Below are positions 45,303-56,133 of a stretch of 64,000 bases of DNA, piece after piece. Below the pieces are notes generated by a model that had not been told where the DNA came from, ran no database searches, and was given only the letters and a program-made list of their open reading frames with translations. This DNA comes from Calocera cornea HHB12733 (lineage: Eukaryota > Basidiomycota > Dacrymycetes > Dacrymycetales > Dacrymycetaceae): positions 202,827 to 266,826 of the forward strand of contig KV423937.1 of the NCBI GenBank assembly GCA_001632435.1, given 5' to 3'. Every line of letters begins with the position of its first letter. Position 1 is the first letter of the stretch. Position numbers and translations under genes: made by a program.

Positions 45303-45643
45303 CTGAGATCCGCACTGTAATCAAAATCAAACTTGCACGCTGTAGTCGTCTAATGGTCTTAACGAAGCTAGCACTGTACCCGATGTAGAGAAACGAATCA
45401 AACTGAATCTAGCATTTATCTTACTGGTCCACTGTGTCATGATAAACAATGATGATATAGAAGACTGTCTGATTAATGTCTGATGTGGGTGGATATGTAT
45501 GTAACGGAAGTCATTACGCTACTCGTTACGGTCATTAGGGGACGGAGGAAGGGTTTGCAATATGTGCTGTGGTGACCGAGCTTCGCCATTGTGTTGTCCC
45601 TTAGGCAACCACGCCTTCACTTGTTTTCCTAAGACGCATCCGG
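45303..45643. other. convergent intergenic region
   Basis: Between the 3' ends of PGK (+) and the aquaglyceroporin gene (-). Nothing recognised. Confidence 0.45.
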
Positions 45644-46793
45644 TCAGCACTCATCACCTCTTGTGATCCTGCAGACGCACCGGCGCCCCTCAAGAAAGCG
45701 GGTCTCGATGAACCTAAACGCGTGGAACGACAAGCCCACAAAGACAGCGGAAGAGATGGCACCGAGCTGCCCACCCCAGAGCCAGTACTGGTTCTTGTAA
45801 TCCCATACGCCCCGACCGTAGCCAGCCATGTAGGTCAGAAGACGAGGGCCCAGATCACGCGCGGGGTTCATTGAGAAGGATGTGGTGGAGCCGAAGGTAC
45901 AGCCGATACCCAAGATCGTGATGAAGAGCACTGCAGGCGATGGTCAAGATGGATGGAGATGTATCACATAGTGAATGCACTCACTGAGGGGCACGACCGG
46001 GAACGCAGGGCGAGGTGTGAGGGTCACCACGTACAGGACGGCAAAAACGAGGGCACAAGTTGGGAAGAACTCGGCCAGCCAACATGAGAAGGCAGGTGTG
46101 TCCATCGTGGGGTAGGTGCCGAAGAGGCCAGCGGTGCGCTCGATGGTGTGGCCAGGGTCGAACAGGAAGATAGGGTGACTATATGCGCATATGTTCAGCG
46201 TACTGGCCTCTCTGAATGGTCCACACGAAGCTTACTAGTAGACCCCGTAGGTGATAGCTGCACCGAGGAGACCGCCCAGTATCTGGGCGACGTAGTATAT
46301 GGGCAGCTTCCATGCAGGAACTTGCCCAACAATCACCAGCATGGTCGTGACGGCCGGGTTAAGGTGGCCACCCGAGAATCGCGATGCGAAGGCGTTGCCA
46401 ATAGCCAGCCCCACACCCCATCCAACTGGCACAGTGGAGTATGACTGTATGAGTGAAAGGTAAGGGCATATACGCGTCGATAGAGAAGGTGCATACATTG
46501 AACTGGCCATTGTCGGCAACCACGTATTGACAGTTGGCGCCTGTGCCAAATCCAACGAAGAAAGCGGTCCCGAACAGCTCGGCCAATGCCTCGAGGACAA
46601 TGTGTGTCTTCGGGCCAGTGACGGGGGTGTGGATGTTACTTGGCTGAAGAGCATCGCCTGCAGGGCGTTTCTCTTCGTGGCAGGGAGCATGCCCAACAAG
46701 CGTAGGAGGCACGCTATCCGAGAGTACGGAGACACGGCGCCAGGTATCGCTAGAGGTGACGGGAGCGAGAGCTTGAGATTGAAGGGCGGACAT
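45644..46793 (-). CDS. aquaglyceroporin (MIP family)
   Basis: Minus strand, ATG 46793 (MSALQSQALAPVTSS), four exons with junctions N-S, Y-H and L-M, about 325 residues. After a ~70-residue cytosolic N-terminus come six helices. Both channel boxes are intact: GGHLNPAVT after the second helix and SFSMNPARDLGPRL after the fifth. The Asp after the second NPAR is the glycerol-facilitator signature, so it probably passes glycerol as well as water across the plasma membrane. The last residues (RRCVCRITRGDEC) may be a read-through of an intron beginning GTGCGT, so the true C-terminus could differ. Convergent with PGK. Confidence 0.88.
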
Positions 46794-47286
46794 GCTGGGG
46801 CCTCTTTGGAGGGATGGATACGGGGGGAGAAAAGAGGTGCCGCTAAAGGTACCCCAGCAGCACAGGCACCATATTTATATGACGCCCAAGACAAGAGACG
46901 GGGGAGGTGTGGGCGATCAGAAGTGAGTTGCCCCTTCGATCTGGTAGTTTGCGATGACAGCACTTGGTTTGCAGGGTCATCCGGAGCTGAGCCGATTTGG
47001 GAAGAAACGCACAGGCGCTCGGCGCGTGATGTTTCAGTAGGCGGGGTTCACCATCCAAAGTTCAAGAGCGCTCTCTATCCGGTGTGTGATGTTCCCATTG
47101 GAGACATTAATCCGATTCAGCTGAGGAGCTGTTCATGAGCGAAGTAGACTTGGGAGAAACGCCGGCAAAAGTCCTGGAACTCAAACGACAACGCCCAGCG
47201 CGTGATTCTTTGCCTCCGCCGATCATTCAACCGGGGAACCCTGGGTCGCCTTGGGGCGAGCGTTTCATCATACCCTTCATTCGACG
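46794..47286. other. divergent intergenic region
   Basis: Shared upstream region of the aquaglyceroporin gene (-) and the AMP-binding-like gene (+). No gene seen. Confidence 0.45.
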
Positions 47287-49395
47287 ATGGCGTTCAACAT
47301 TACAGCGGCGGTCCAGGGGCTGCAAATCCCTGATATCAAGTGGGAAGCGCTGCTCCAGTATGACACATTGACGTACGTGCTCGTGGCGGTGGCGGCGGTG
47401 CTGTTCATGGTCTGGCAAAACAACGGGGCTCAGCCGCTCGCACACCCACTCCTGTTTGGACGCCAATCCGACATTAGCAAGTCCCGGAAGAAGGGAGAGT
47501 CTGCTGTGTACCGCAACTATGGGCTCGGTCACGGGACTGCAGTATGTAGCATGTTCTTTCCCGACAATGGCATGCTGATCTGGTGATGCAGCTGGTCTCA
47601 CGACCCAAGGCGGATGTCAAGACGCTCCTTGATCTTGTGCCAGAGAGTCAGTCCGTGCGTCGTAAATTGTGGACCATCTCTGTGCGTATCATTGGATACA
47701 ACTTCCTGTGCCATTCTGAACGCTTTTGCATAGGTGACCAATGCTCAACTCAAGCACACTGCTGCCGCCTTTGCGACTGGTCTGGTCAATGTTGCTGGAC
47801 TGGTACCGAGGGATTCAAATGTCCTCTTCTTGATGAATGACAGTATTGGTAAGGTCGATTTGATCATCATCGCTGTCAAAGCTATAACTATGTGGCAGAT
47901 TTCCTCGTTGCCGACCTCGCATGCGCTCAACTGGGCATTCCGTCGTTCACCACAACCAAGACCGAGATGATCGTACCGATATTGCAATGGCACATGCCGA
48001 CCGCCATTATCGTATCTGCGACCTACCTCGACAGTTTGGTGGAGCAGATTGCAGACGAGAAGGAGAGCCGGCTCGTCTGCGTCATCGTTGTTCCCGAAGT
48101 TGGCGTCAAGACCGATGTCACCGATTTGGGCTTGAGGTCGGGCATCAGGATCTTCCTTTGGGGAGAGATTGAAGATGCTGGAAAGGTGGGAGACAAGATC
48201 ACCCCTGTGGAAGCAACAATCGACGATGTCATTTCCGTCACCTTCTATGGCAATGCTGCCGATGGGGTGAGTACCACTGTCAGTCGTGTCTTGATCGCGT
48301 TGGCTGACGTTCGGATTAGCGGCCCATCGGCGCCGAGATCACTCATCAAAATCTGACTGCTGGCGTTACGGCAGTCATGAACCTCTTCGCTTCTGGCAAG
48401 TCGATCACGGCTACGGATACCATCATCTCCGCCTTCTCCCTGGCGAGTCCGTTTGGCCGCGCGGTTGCGTATGCTGCAGTATACAATGGTATGTCGTGCG
48501 GTAAATGGATGGATCAGATATTGAATAGATCCAGGTGCTGCCTTCGCTACTGTGCCATCAACTGCCTTGTACAAGGGACCTCTTGATGGTGAGCATGCTC
48601 CTACTATGCACATTGGGCAGGCACTAACCTCCGCTCGTAGCTTCCAAGGTTGGTCTTGAGGATCTGTTGCATACCGTGGACCTGTACGACCTTCCCCCAC
48701 CCACCGTCGCGTTCATCACCCCGCCTCACCTGACATCGTGGGGCCAAGCAATTCTGAGCAATGTGGGCGTGCTGTTCCTCTTGGGCTGGCGACACAAGAT
48801 TGCAGCGTCCAACAATGGTCATGTCAGCAGAGACAGCTGGCTCGACAACTTCATCTTTGGAGGGGCAAGAAAGATAACCGGCAAGAAGCTGGATCAGAAG
48901 CTCAGGCAGATCGTCCTCGGTGGAGGTCAGTATTTCGCTTCGTTGCTGACCCAATTGCTGACCCAGTGTATGCAGAGCCGATCGCCCCGCTGCGGATGCG
49001 ACCATCTCGCTTGCTGCTCTCTGTGCCCGTTGTGAACGCACTCATCCATCCCCTTGTATGCGGGCCTGTCTGCGCGACGAGTCCCTTTGATGTGCAGTTC
49101 TTCCGCACCCCGACTTCCCATTATGGTGCACCGACTGCTGCTTTGGAGTTGAAACTGGTCGGCGTGGACGACATCGCCGTTGAACAGGGCGATGACCCAG
49201 TAGGAGAGGTAAGAGCATTTGCCGATTTAAGAGCTCTAATGCTGAACAGTTGAACAGATCCTGGTGCGGGGCCCATCAATTCTGATGACGACGCCGATGA
49301 AGTTCGAGCGTGAGGACGGGTGGTTGAGGACAGGAGAGGCAGCGGCGGTTCAGGCGAATGGCAGCATCGTTCTCATCCCGCAGAATCAGGAGTAG
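47287..49395 (+). CDS. AMP-binding (acyl-CoA synthetase-like) protein, probable pseudoenzyme
   Basis: About nine exons from ATG 47287 to TAG 49393-49395 encode roughly 590 residues. The N-terminus has one membrane helix (LTYVLVAVAAVLFMVW). The rest follows the ANL fold: 'LVSRPKADVKTLLDLVP', 'HTAAAFATGLVNVAGLVPRD', 'FLVADLACAQLGIPSF', 'HQNLTAGVTAVMNLF', 'TPPHLTSWGQAIL' and finally GWLRTGEAAAV. The AMP-binding P-loop, usually Y-T-S-G-T-T-G-x-P-K-G, reads F-Y-G-N-A-A-D-G-R-P-I-G-A, so the Ser/Thr/Gly residues and the Lys are gone. The Asp of the hinge G-W-x-x-T-G-D is Glu. The chain ends about 20 residues later, so the C-terminal lid domain that completes catalysis is absent. The frame and splice sites are intact, so it is probably expressed, as a membrane-attached scaffold or acyl/AMP sensor rather than a ligase. 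That role is inference. Confidence 0.75.
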
Positions 49396-49852
49396 GGAGG
49401 TACTTAGCATATCGATAACAGCACCGATGGAGGAATGTGATAACGTTGACGTAAAATCTATTTGTTTTCTTGCCAAACATGCAGGGACCTGGGCCCCTCA
49501 CAGCCGCAGGACAGAAGTGCCTGGGCCAAGAGAAGAAAGTCAAATTTGCGTGAGGGGTGATTGGGGGCGTCGCGCCGTAAAAGCAAGAGCGACGCGCCAT
49601 TTGCTGTGGTCACGTGTTGATTTGTTATCAAAGTGGCGTTGACATTTGCCGCGTGATCTGCTGCTCTCGCGCCCGCAATCACAGCAGGGGTCGCACTCCT
49701 CCCTTAAATCCCGTGGCACGGGTTCGCACCCCCTGCTTCCACCCCTTCGTCCTCACCACCACTGCCCCCGCCTCGCCGTCCTCCCTCGCGACCTCCACTC
49801 CCTACCCACCGCCTACCCTTACCCCACCCCCTCTCATACACACTTGCCAACC
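49396..49852. other. intergenic, histone H1 promoter
   Basis: No gene seen. The last ~130 bp are C-rich, as usual for a highly expressed fungal gene leader. Confidence 0.45.
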
Positions 49853-50720
49853 ATGTCTGCTACCAAGGCCACCACCAAGAAGCCTGCTTCCAAGAAGGCG
49901 GCGCCCACGCACCCTTCTTTCATTGACATGATCTCGGTGCGCACCAAGCCCCCTCCACCATGGTGCATATACTTATCGATGACCTTCGTCCACAACAATA
50001 GGAGTGCATTGCCAATGACAAGGAGAATGCCCGCACCGGTGTCTCCCGTCCCCAGATCAAGAAGTGAGTTCATCGTTGCTCCTATCCCCTCCCTTATCTC
50101 AACGCTTATCCTCGCCTAGGTTCATCGAGACCAAGTACAAGCTCACCGTGGGCGCTACTGTCAACAGCCAGATCTCCAAGGCCCTCGAGCGCGGTACCGA
50201 GACTGGCAAGTTTGTGATGCCCAAGGGTACGCTAGTTCCCTAAAAGGGGGCTGGTTATTGGATCCTGACCCCTTATCGCAGGTGCATCGGGCAAGGTCAA
50301 GCTCGCCCCCAAGAAGTCGTCCGCCAACAAGGAAAACAAGAAGCCAAAGGCTGCTGCTCCCAAGAAGGCCCCCGTTGTTAAGAAGCCTGCAGCAAAGCCC
50401 GCTGCCACCAAGGCTGCGAAGCCTGCCGTGAAGAAGGCGCCCGTTGCAAAGAAGCCGGTTGCTGCTAAGCCCGCCGCCGCAAAGCCTGCCGTCGCCAAGA
50501 AGCCCACATCCAAGCCGGCAGCTGCCAAGAAGGCTGCCACTGGTACCACGAAGAAGGCGCCCGCGAAGAAGCCGGCAGCGAAGAAGGCTGCGCCCAAGGC
50601 TGCACCGAAGAAGGTACGTCCCCCTCTATAGCGGGCTATGGCGCCCTGCCTCATGGCTTTCCGGTTACTCATCAGACACCTCTCGCACCTCTCTAGGCTG
50701 CTGCACCTAAGAAGGCTTGA
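49853..50720 (+). CDS. histone H1
   Basis: Five exons from ATG 49853 to TGA 50718-50720, about 200 residues. A short basic N-terminus (MSATKATTKKPASKKAAP) precedes the winged-helix GH1 domain: THPSFIDMISECIANDKENA, 'RTGVSRPQIKKFIETKYKL' and 'ISKALERGTETGKFVMPKG'. The tail is almost wholly Lys, Ala and Pro (KKPAAKPAATKAAKPAVKK and similar), the classic linker-histone CTD. It binds nucleosome linker DNA in the nucleus. The exon order and a final seven-residue exon (AAAPKKA) are well supported by GT-AG borders. Confidence 0.95.
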
Positions 50721-51042
50721 TTTTCATCTCGTCTTGGGTTCTGCTATCCTGTTTCGTCTTCTTAGTATCGTGCTCCCTTATTGTTACTGTTGTAATCTTA
50801 CTATACCTATCTGCCGCGCCTTTCCCACCGCCACCATCCCTCGCTCCGTTTGTTTTGCTTGGTGTTTACAGGTGTCACGTGGACAGCACTATAGGACATG
50901 CCATAATACACAAATATGATCATGCAACAACACATGTTTCGTCAAATTGCTGTGCTTAGATTGTGCCGCGTTCCGTTTTCAACGAGGCATTATTGACGCC
51001 AATAGTCGGAATGTATCATCCGGTAACCGCCGACGAGCGCCC
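50721..51042. other. convergent intergenic region
   Basis: Between histone H1 (+) and SHQ1 (-) 3' ends. Nothing recognised. Confidence 0.45.
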
Positions 51043-52645
51043 TCAGAGTGGGGCGGGTCGCCTGTCCGCGGCTTCATCCTCAGACTCGTCGTCAGAGTCC
51101 CCTTGACCCATTTCGAGTACAACCTTCTCCAGTTCCTCCAGGGGCCAACCAATATCCGCCTTGGACAGCTGCAACGCTTCGAGCTCGCTCGCCAGCGAGA
51201 CAAGCGTCTCGTCACTGCCAGCCAGTCAGCGCCTTCGCAATGCAGAACGGGACATGCTTACCTGGCGTGAATCTGCGTCCACCGCACATAGTCGTCCACC
51301 CAGATTCTGGAGTAGGCCGCATATGGCCCACCCGCGTCCAGCAGGCCCCTAGTCCAAAGCAGCACCTTCACGACTCCTCGCCTCCCCTTCTTCAGCACAC
51401 CCGCCAACTCTTGCTGTATTCGCTCGCAGAGCGCCCAGCTTCTATATAGAGGGTAGGCGAGAGCTCGCCGGTAGCACGCCATCATCGTGCTTTGCAATGT
51501 GGAAGATGAGGGCATGCTGTTCAGTGCTACGAACGGTGGGCAGAGGACGCTGACTGTCCATGCGGATTGGGAGGTGGGGTCGGAGAAGGTCGTTAGGGCG
51601 TCGTATATTGTGGAGAACAGTAGTGGGAGAAGCGTGAGGTATAGATTGCGGTTGAGCTCAGGGGTCAAGAGGTCTGCACTGCGTCAGCACCTGTCAGACG
51701 GAATGCAGGTAGTCTGCTCACATTCGCGTTGTGGGAGTTGTAGTAGGACAGCATTCTCGTCGTCAGTAAATGATATCGGTTCTTGTATAAGATCGGCGAA
51801 AGCAGCCTCTTGTGCTAGAATCTCCTGTATCATGGTATCTTCCATAAAGTCGGCACTGATGACACATGAGCGTGTATGCAGCCACCGATGATGCAGGAAC
51901 TCACACGTAATGCTCCGGATCCCACTTCTCTTCTTCGCCTTCAAGCATTCCCTCCCACCTCTCGCGCTCACTTAGTTTCTCGGCTTCTTCTCCGAAAATG
52001 TTTACCTCATTGTCGGTATCAGTGACTCTTGAGAAGTAACCCGAATGCAAGTTTAAAAGGCCGTATGGATGGGTCAATCGAGTAGAGATGAGCGGTTCAG
52101 TTGCAGGAGGCGGCAAATGCCAATTATGTTTCTCCGCTATCATAGAGTGTGAGCATGCTTGGGAAGACTTATACAAGATGGTACACGCACCCTCTAGCAG
52201 GATATCTCGTTCCTGCATCAGCCATGCCTTCCTCGACTCCTCATCTCCCTCATCCAGCACCTCAATGACCGGCTTCCTCTCACTGGTGGGCGCAACCGAA
52301 GTGCCCGGTGCCATGAGTTTGCCCAGCAGGTCGAGATCTTTGAAATTCTCTCCTCTCACGGCTTTCGACAGCCTGACGGTCATGTATCCGCTGGAGGGAT
52401 CATATGTCGCCGAGGAGGCTTCATCTTCAGTCACCGGGGAGGGGAAGTTGATGCGCAAGAAGTACGGGTTTACATTGAGCGTGAATGTGGCACCTTCCAC
52501 TAGGATGGACACTTCCGTCGCCTGCACTATTAATCAAACCCAGTCTCCTGATCATGGCGAGTGCACGTACCCTAATAGATGGGACATACAGAGACACTGT
52601 GACCGAGGTGTCATCCTGATCGCAGCTGAACTTTGGTGTGATCAT
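51043..52645 (-). CDS. SHQ1: H/ACA snoRNP assembly factor SHQ1
   Basis: Minus strand, ATG 52645, stop at 51045-51043, six exons, roughly 470 residues. The N-terminal CS domain reads MITPKFSCDQDDTSVTVSL, then after the intron ATEVSILVEGATFTLNVNPY and 'DPSSGYMTVRLSKAVRGENF'. The Shq1 domain follows with 'HPYGLLNLHSGYFSRV', 'KWDPEHYV', 'EFLHHRWLHTRS', 'LLPLLFSTIYDALTT', 'YPLYRSWALCERIQQEL' and 'GPYAAYSRIWVDDYVRWTQ'. An acidic tail (GDSDDESEDEAA) ends the protein. SHQ1 is the chaperone that shields Cbf5/dyskerin before H/ACA RNP assembly, and so acts upstream of rRNA pseudouridylation. Divergent to TRP2 with 209 bp between start codons. Confidence 0.88.
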
Positions 52646-52854
52646 TGTAAGGGACCACACGATGCCCGGTTCGCCCGCGTACAGTTATTGCAAGGGTCCA
52701 CCATTTTCGGGCATCCGCCGCCTTCTGTACCGAATCCACCGAAGGCTGTTTATAAGTCGTCTTACTCTGGCTCGCGCTCCCTCGACATCCTCACCGACCA
52801 GCTTGCACACCGGGAACGGCAATATCAGCACCTCTGGAGTCCTTAAACTATCAG

Positions 52855-54670
52855 ATGGATATCAATGTACGTTTGAGCACTGTGTTTGATGCGCCCATGC
52901 ATGACTCTGATGGCTTACCCAGTCACTTGTGCCCAACCCCACGCTCAAGCGGGTGCAGGATGCCCTCATTGATCGGCATCTGGGCAACTGCATTCCAGTG
53001 TATCTTGAAATTCCAGCGGATCTAATCACACCATGCATGGCGTACTTGAGGGTAGCGAAAGATGCCCGCTATTCGTTCCTCTTGGAGTCGGTCATTGCAG
53101 GAGAGAATGTTGCTCGGTACAGTTTCATTGGAGCTGGTGAGTATACACTCCTATGCGTCTAGAACGTGTGCTAAATTTTTATGGTAGATCCTTTGCGGGT
53201 GATCAAGACTGGCCCTGGTTTGGACTTCGAGGGGGATCCTATCATCCCTTTGCAGAAGGAGCTCTCCATGTACAAATACGTCAAGATTCCGGAAGTGCCG
53301 ACATTTACTGGTGCGCAAAGATACCTACAAGGCATTGCACAGATACTGATATTTTATCAGGTGGTGCTATTGGATATGTATCCTACGACTGCGTACAATA
53401 CTTCGAGCCCAAGACCGCTCGCCCTCTCCGGGACCCGCTTGGCATCCCCGAAGCTTTCTTCATGCTCTGCGACACCCTTATCGTCTTCGACCATTTGTAC
53501 CAAAACATCAAGGTCGTCTCGCATATCTTCGCGCATGCGACTTCTCGCTCCGACCTGCCGATCCTGTACGAGACCGCAGTCGCAAAGTGCCGGAGGGTTG
53601 CGCGGATGGTCCTCAGCCCGTACACACCGGCGATCCGGCAGCCACCGATCGTGCTGGACCACAAGCCGACCTCCAACGTCGGCAAAGAGGGATACGAACG
53701 CTTCGTGACCGAGCTGAAGAAGCATATCGTCGCAGGGGACATCATCCAAGCTGTGCCGTCGCAGAGGCTGAGCCGACCAACGAGCCTGCATCCGTTCAAC
53801 GCATACAGGCACTTGCGGCAGGTCAACCCGAGCCCATACATGTTCTATCTCGACTGCGGCGATGTGCAGCTTGTAGGTGCAAGCCCAGAAACTCTCTGCA
53901 AGGTTTCGAAGAACAAGGTGGAGAACCATGCTATCGCAGGGACTGTCAGGAGGGGGAAGTCAGCGAAAGGTCCGTCATGCGTTATTGATGCCTTGTTGAC
54001 AGGCTCTTAACCATATTTGATAGAGGATGAGGAGCTTGGTGCTCAACTACTTGCCTCGGAGAAAGATCGCGCAGAGCACATCATGCTTGTCGACCTTGCA
54101 CGAAACGATGTCAACCGAGTCTGCAAGCCCGAGACTGTCAAGGTGGACGAGCTTATGAAACTGAAGCTCTATTCCCATGTGATTCACCTCTCCAGCACAG
54201 TCACTGGCGAGCTGAGGACAGGGAAGACAAGGTAGGATGGGCGCAACCTCGTGAGAGAATCAAACTGAGCACCACTTCGCAGATTTGATGCATTCCGATC
54301 GATCTTCCCCGCTGGCACCGTCTCTGGCGCTCCCAAGATCAAGGCAATCGAGCTTGTTTCTGAGCTCGAGCAGGAGCGACGGGGCGTGTATGCAGGTGCG
54401 GTTGGCCGATTCGACTTTGCGAGTGACGAGATGGACACATGCATTGCCATACGGACAATGACGTTCAAAGACGGGATGGTGTACCTGCAGGCAGGCGGCG
54501 GGATCGTATACGATAGCGTAGAGGAGGACGAGTGGATCGAGACGCTCAACAAACTGAGGGCGAATGTCAAGGCCATCGAGGAGGCAGAAAGTGAGTATGT
54601 TTCAGCGCGGTCAAGCAGCCTGCTGATTATCGTCCCAGAGTACCATTATGCATTGCAAAACCCGCAATAG
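52855..54670 (+). CDS. TRP2: anthranilate synthase component I
   Basis: About seven exons from ATG 52855 to TAG 54668-54670 give roughly 515 residues. The first exon is only four codons (MDIN), so the start is less certain than the rest. It converts chorismate plus glutamine-derived ammonia to anthranilate, the first committed step of tryptophan synthesis, in the cytosol with a TRP3-type partner not in this window. The N-terminal domain has the tryptophan feedback motif region '[20 protein letters not shown]'. Catalytic motifs include '[17 protein letters not shown]', '[20 protein letters not shown]', 'VGASPETL', '[10 protein letters not shown]', '[18 protein letters not shown]', '[18 protein letters not shown]' and '[12 protein letters not shown]'. 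All are intact. Its 3' end lies 83 bp from that of the uS2m gene. Confidence 0.95.
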
Positions 54671-54753
54671 ACGTAGTTCGTGCGACACACTCGCTTGAGA
54701 TGTAATTATGGCAACTTGCCGGTGTTATGACACAATCAGCCTCGGTAGCCCCT

Positions 54754-55928
54754 TCACTCTTCCGGCGGCCCCATCTGTTGCTGAGCTTGCCTTTGCTCCC
54801 ACTCCTTGACTCGCCTTGCCTTCTGGGCTTTCTCTCTGGCTCTGATCGCTTGCCACTCTGTCACTCCTTCTCGAGCAGCCACGCTGAGCACGCCAGAAAT
54901 GAGTTCCACTGCCCGTGGGCTTTCATCGTTGGCCGGAATTGCGTAAGTGACAATACGCGGGTCCGTGTCGCTGTCGATGATGCCGATAGTGGGGACCATG
55001 GCACCATGACACTCCCGCAGCGCACCGAGGTTCATCCTCGGGTTGAGGAAAACAGCCGCATCGGGGAGGTAATCTCCCTCCCTGACCTCCGGGCCAATCA
55101 AGGCGCTCGCGTTCGTGAATATGCCCCTCATCCACTTGTCCGAAATGTGGAATGAGTGCACGCCAACCCTGTCCGACGCCTTCTTCGCCGCCCGCTTTAC
55201 CATGTCCACCTCAGTGCCGACCCACAGCACGGTGCCGCCCTTGGTGGTGAGCAACCGGAGGAAATTAGCAGCGCGCCGGAACATGGCGAGCGTCTGATCC
55301 AGATCGATGATGTCGATGTTTGCGCGCCGGCCGTAGACGTACGGGAGGAAAGTCGGACGGGATCGCGACCGATGGGCGCCGAGATGGGCGCCGGCTGCCA
55401 TGAGCGCGGAGAGGGTCAGCTCGGACGACGAGACCGGCCGATTGAGAGAGTGGAATGCTTGAAAGGTGTTTTCTCGGTTCTGGCTAGAGCCAAGCGGTTC
55501 GAACATGGCCCCTGCAAAGACGATGAGATATCATCCACGGCTTTGATGAGAACAGAACGCACGAAGCTGCTTCCGCCGTATTCGTTCCTGCACTTGATGG
55601 TACCATTCTGCGCTCGAGAGGTCCTCAGGCTGGAAGGTTGACGGCTCTTCCTCTTGGTTTCCATCTAATGCCTCTTCCACCCCCTCCCCATATTGGGTCT
55701 CTCGTGTCGCAAGGCCTAGGAACAGGGTCAGCACCGCATGACTTGTGTTTACCCCAGATTGGACCTACCTCTTGCTCTCAATGATGATGTCGAGAAGATC
55801 GACGGCCGCGACGGCCTGATTGCAGATGTCGAAGCGCGACATCGATTTACCGAAGCTGTTATCGACTGCTGTGATGACCTTATTGCAGATATCGAAGCAT
55901 TGTATCGCAGTATGGAAGCCATCCGCAT
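54754..55928 (-). CDS. MRP4: mitochondrial small-subunit ribosomal protein uS2m
   Basis: Minus strand, three exons: 55928-55769, then the piece from GLATRETQYG to RRKQLR, then GAMFEPLG to the stop at 54754. The first exon was found by phase: it joins as LRAR-GLATRE and supplies an Arg/Ser-rich presequence (MRMASILRYNASISAIRSS, SIFSTSSLRA) with no acidic residue, typical of mitochondrial import. The body is uS2: 'LMAAGAHLGAHRSRSRPTF', 'YVYGRRANIDIIDLDQTL', 'VLWVGTEVDMVKRAAKKA', 'FHISDKWMRGIFTN' and 'AVFLNPRM'. It ends with a charged helix (EKAQKARRVKEWEQRQAQQQ). The presequence exon contains an internal imperfect DNA repeat. Divergent to the SSB gene, 205 bp between starts. Confidence 0.87.
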
Positions 55929-56133
55929 CAATTGGCCTCCAATACGCGTTTGGCACAGACGAGGAGGGCTCCCTCATCCGGAATGAGACGTGACTTTTTG
56001 CCTCCGGCTTGCTTCCCTCCAACTTTTTTCATCACCGCCCACCCGACTCTTTTAGCACACGGCACCCAACGCACTCGCGTCCTCCTGCCCGTCTCCCTTC
56101 TTCCCTCCGTCCCATTCTTTCAAAACACCAACA

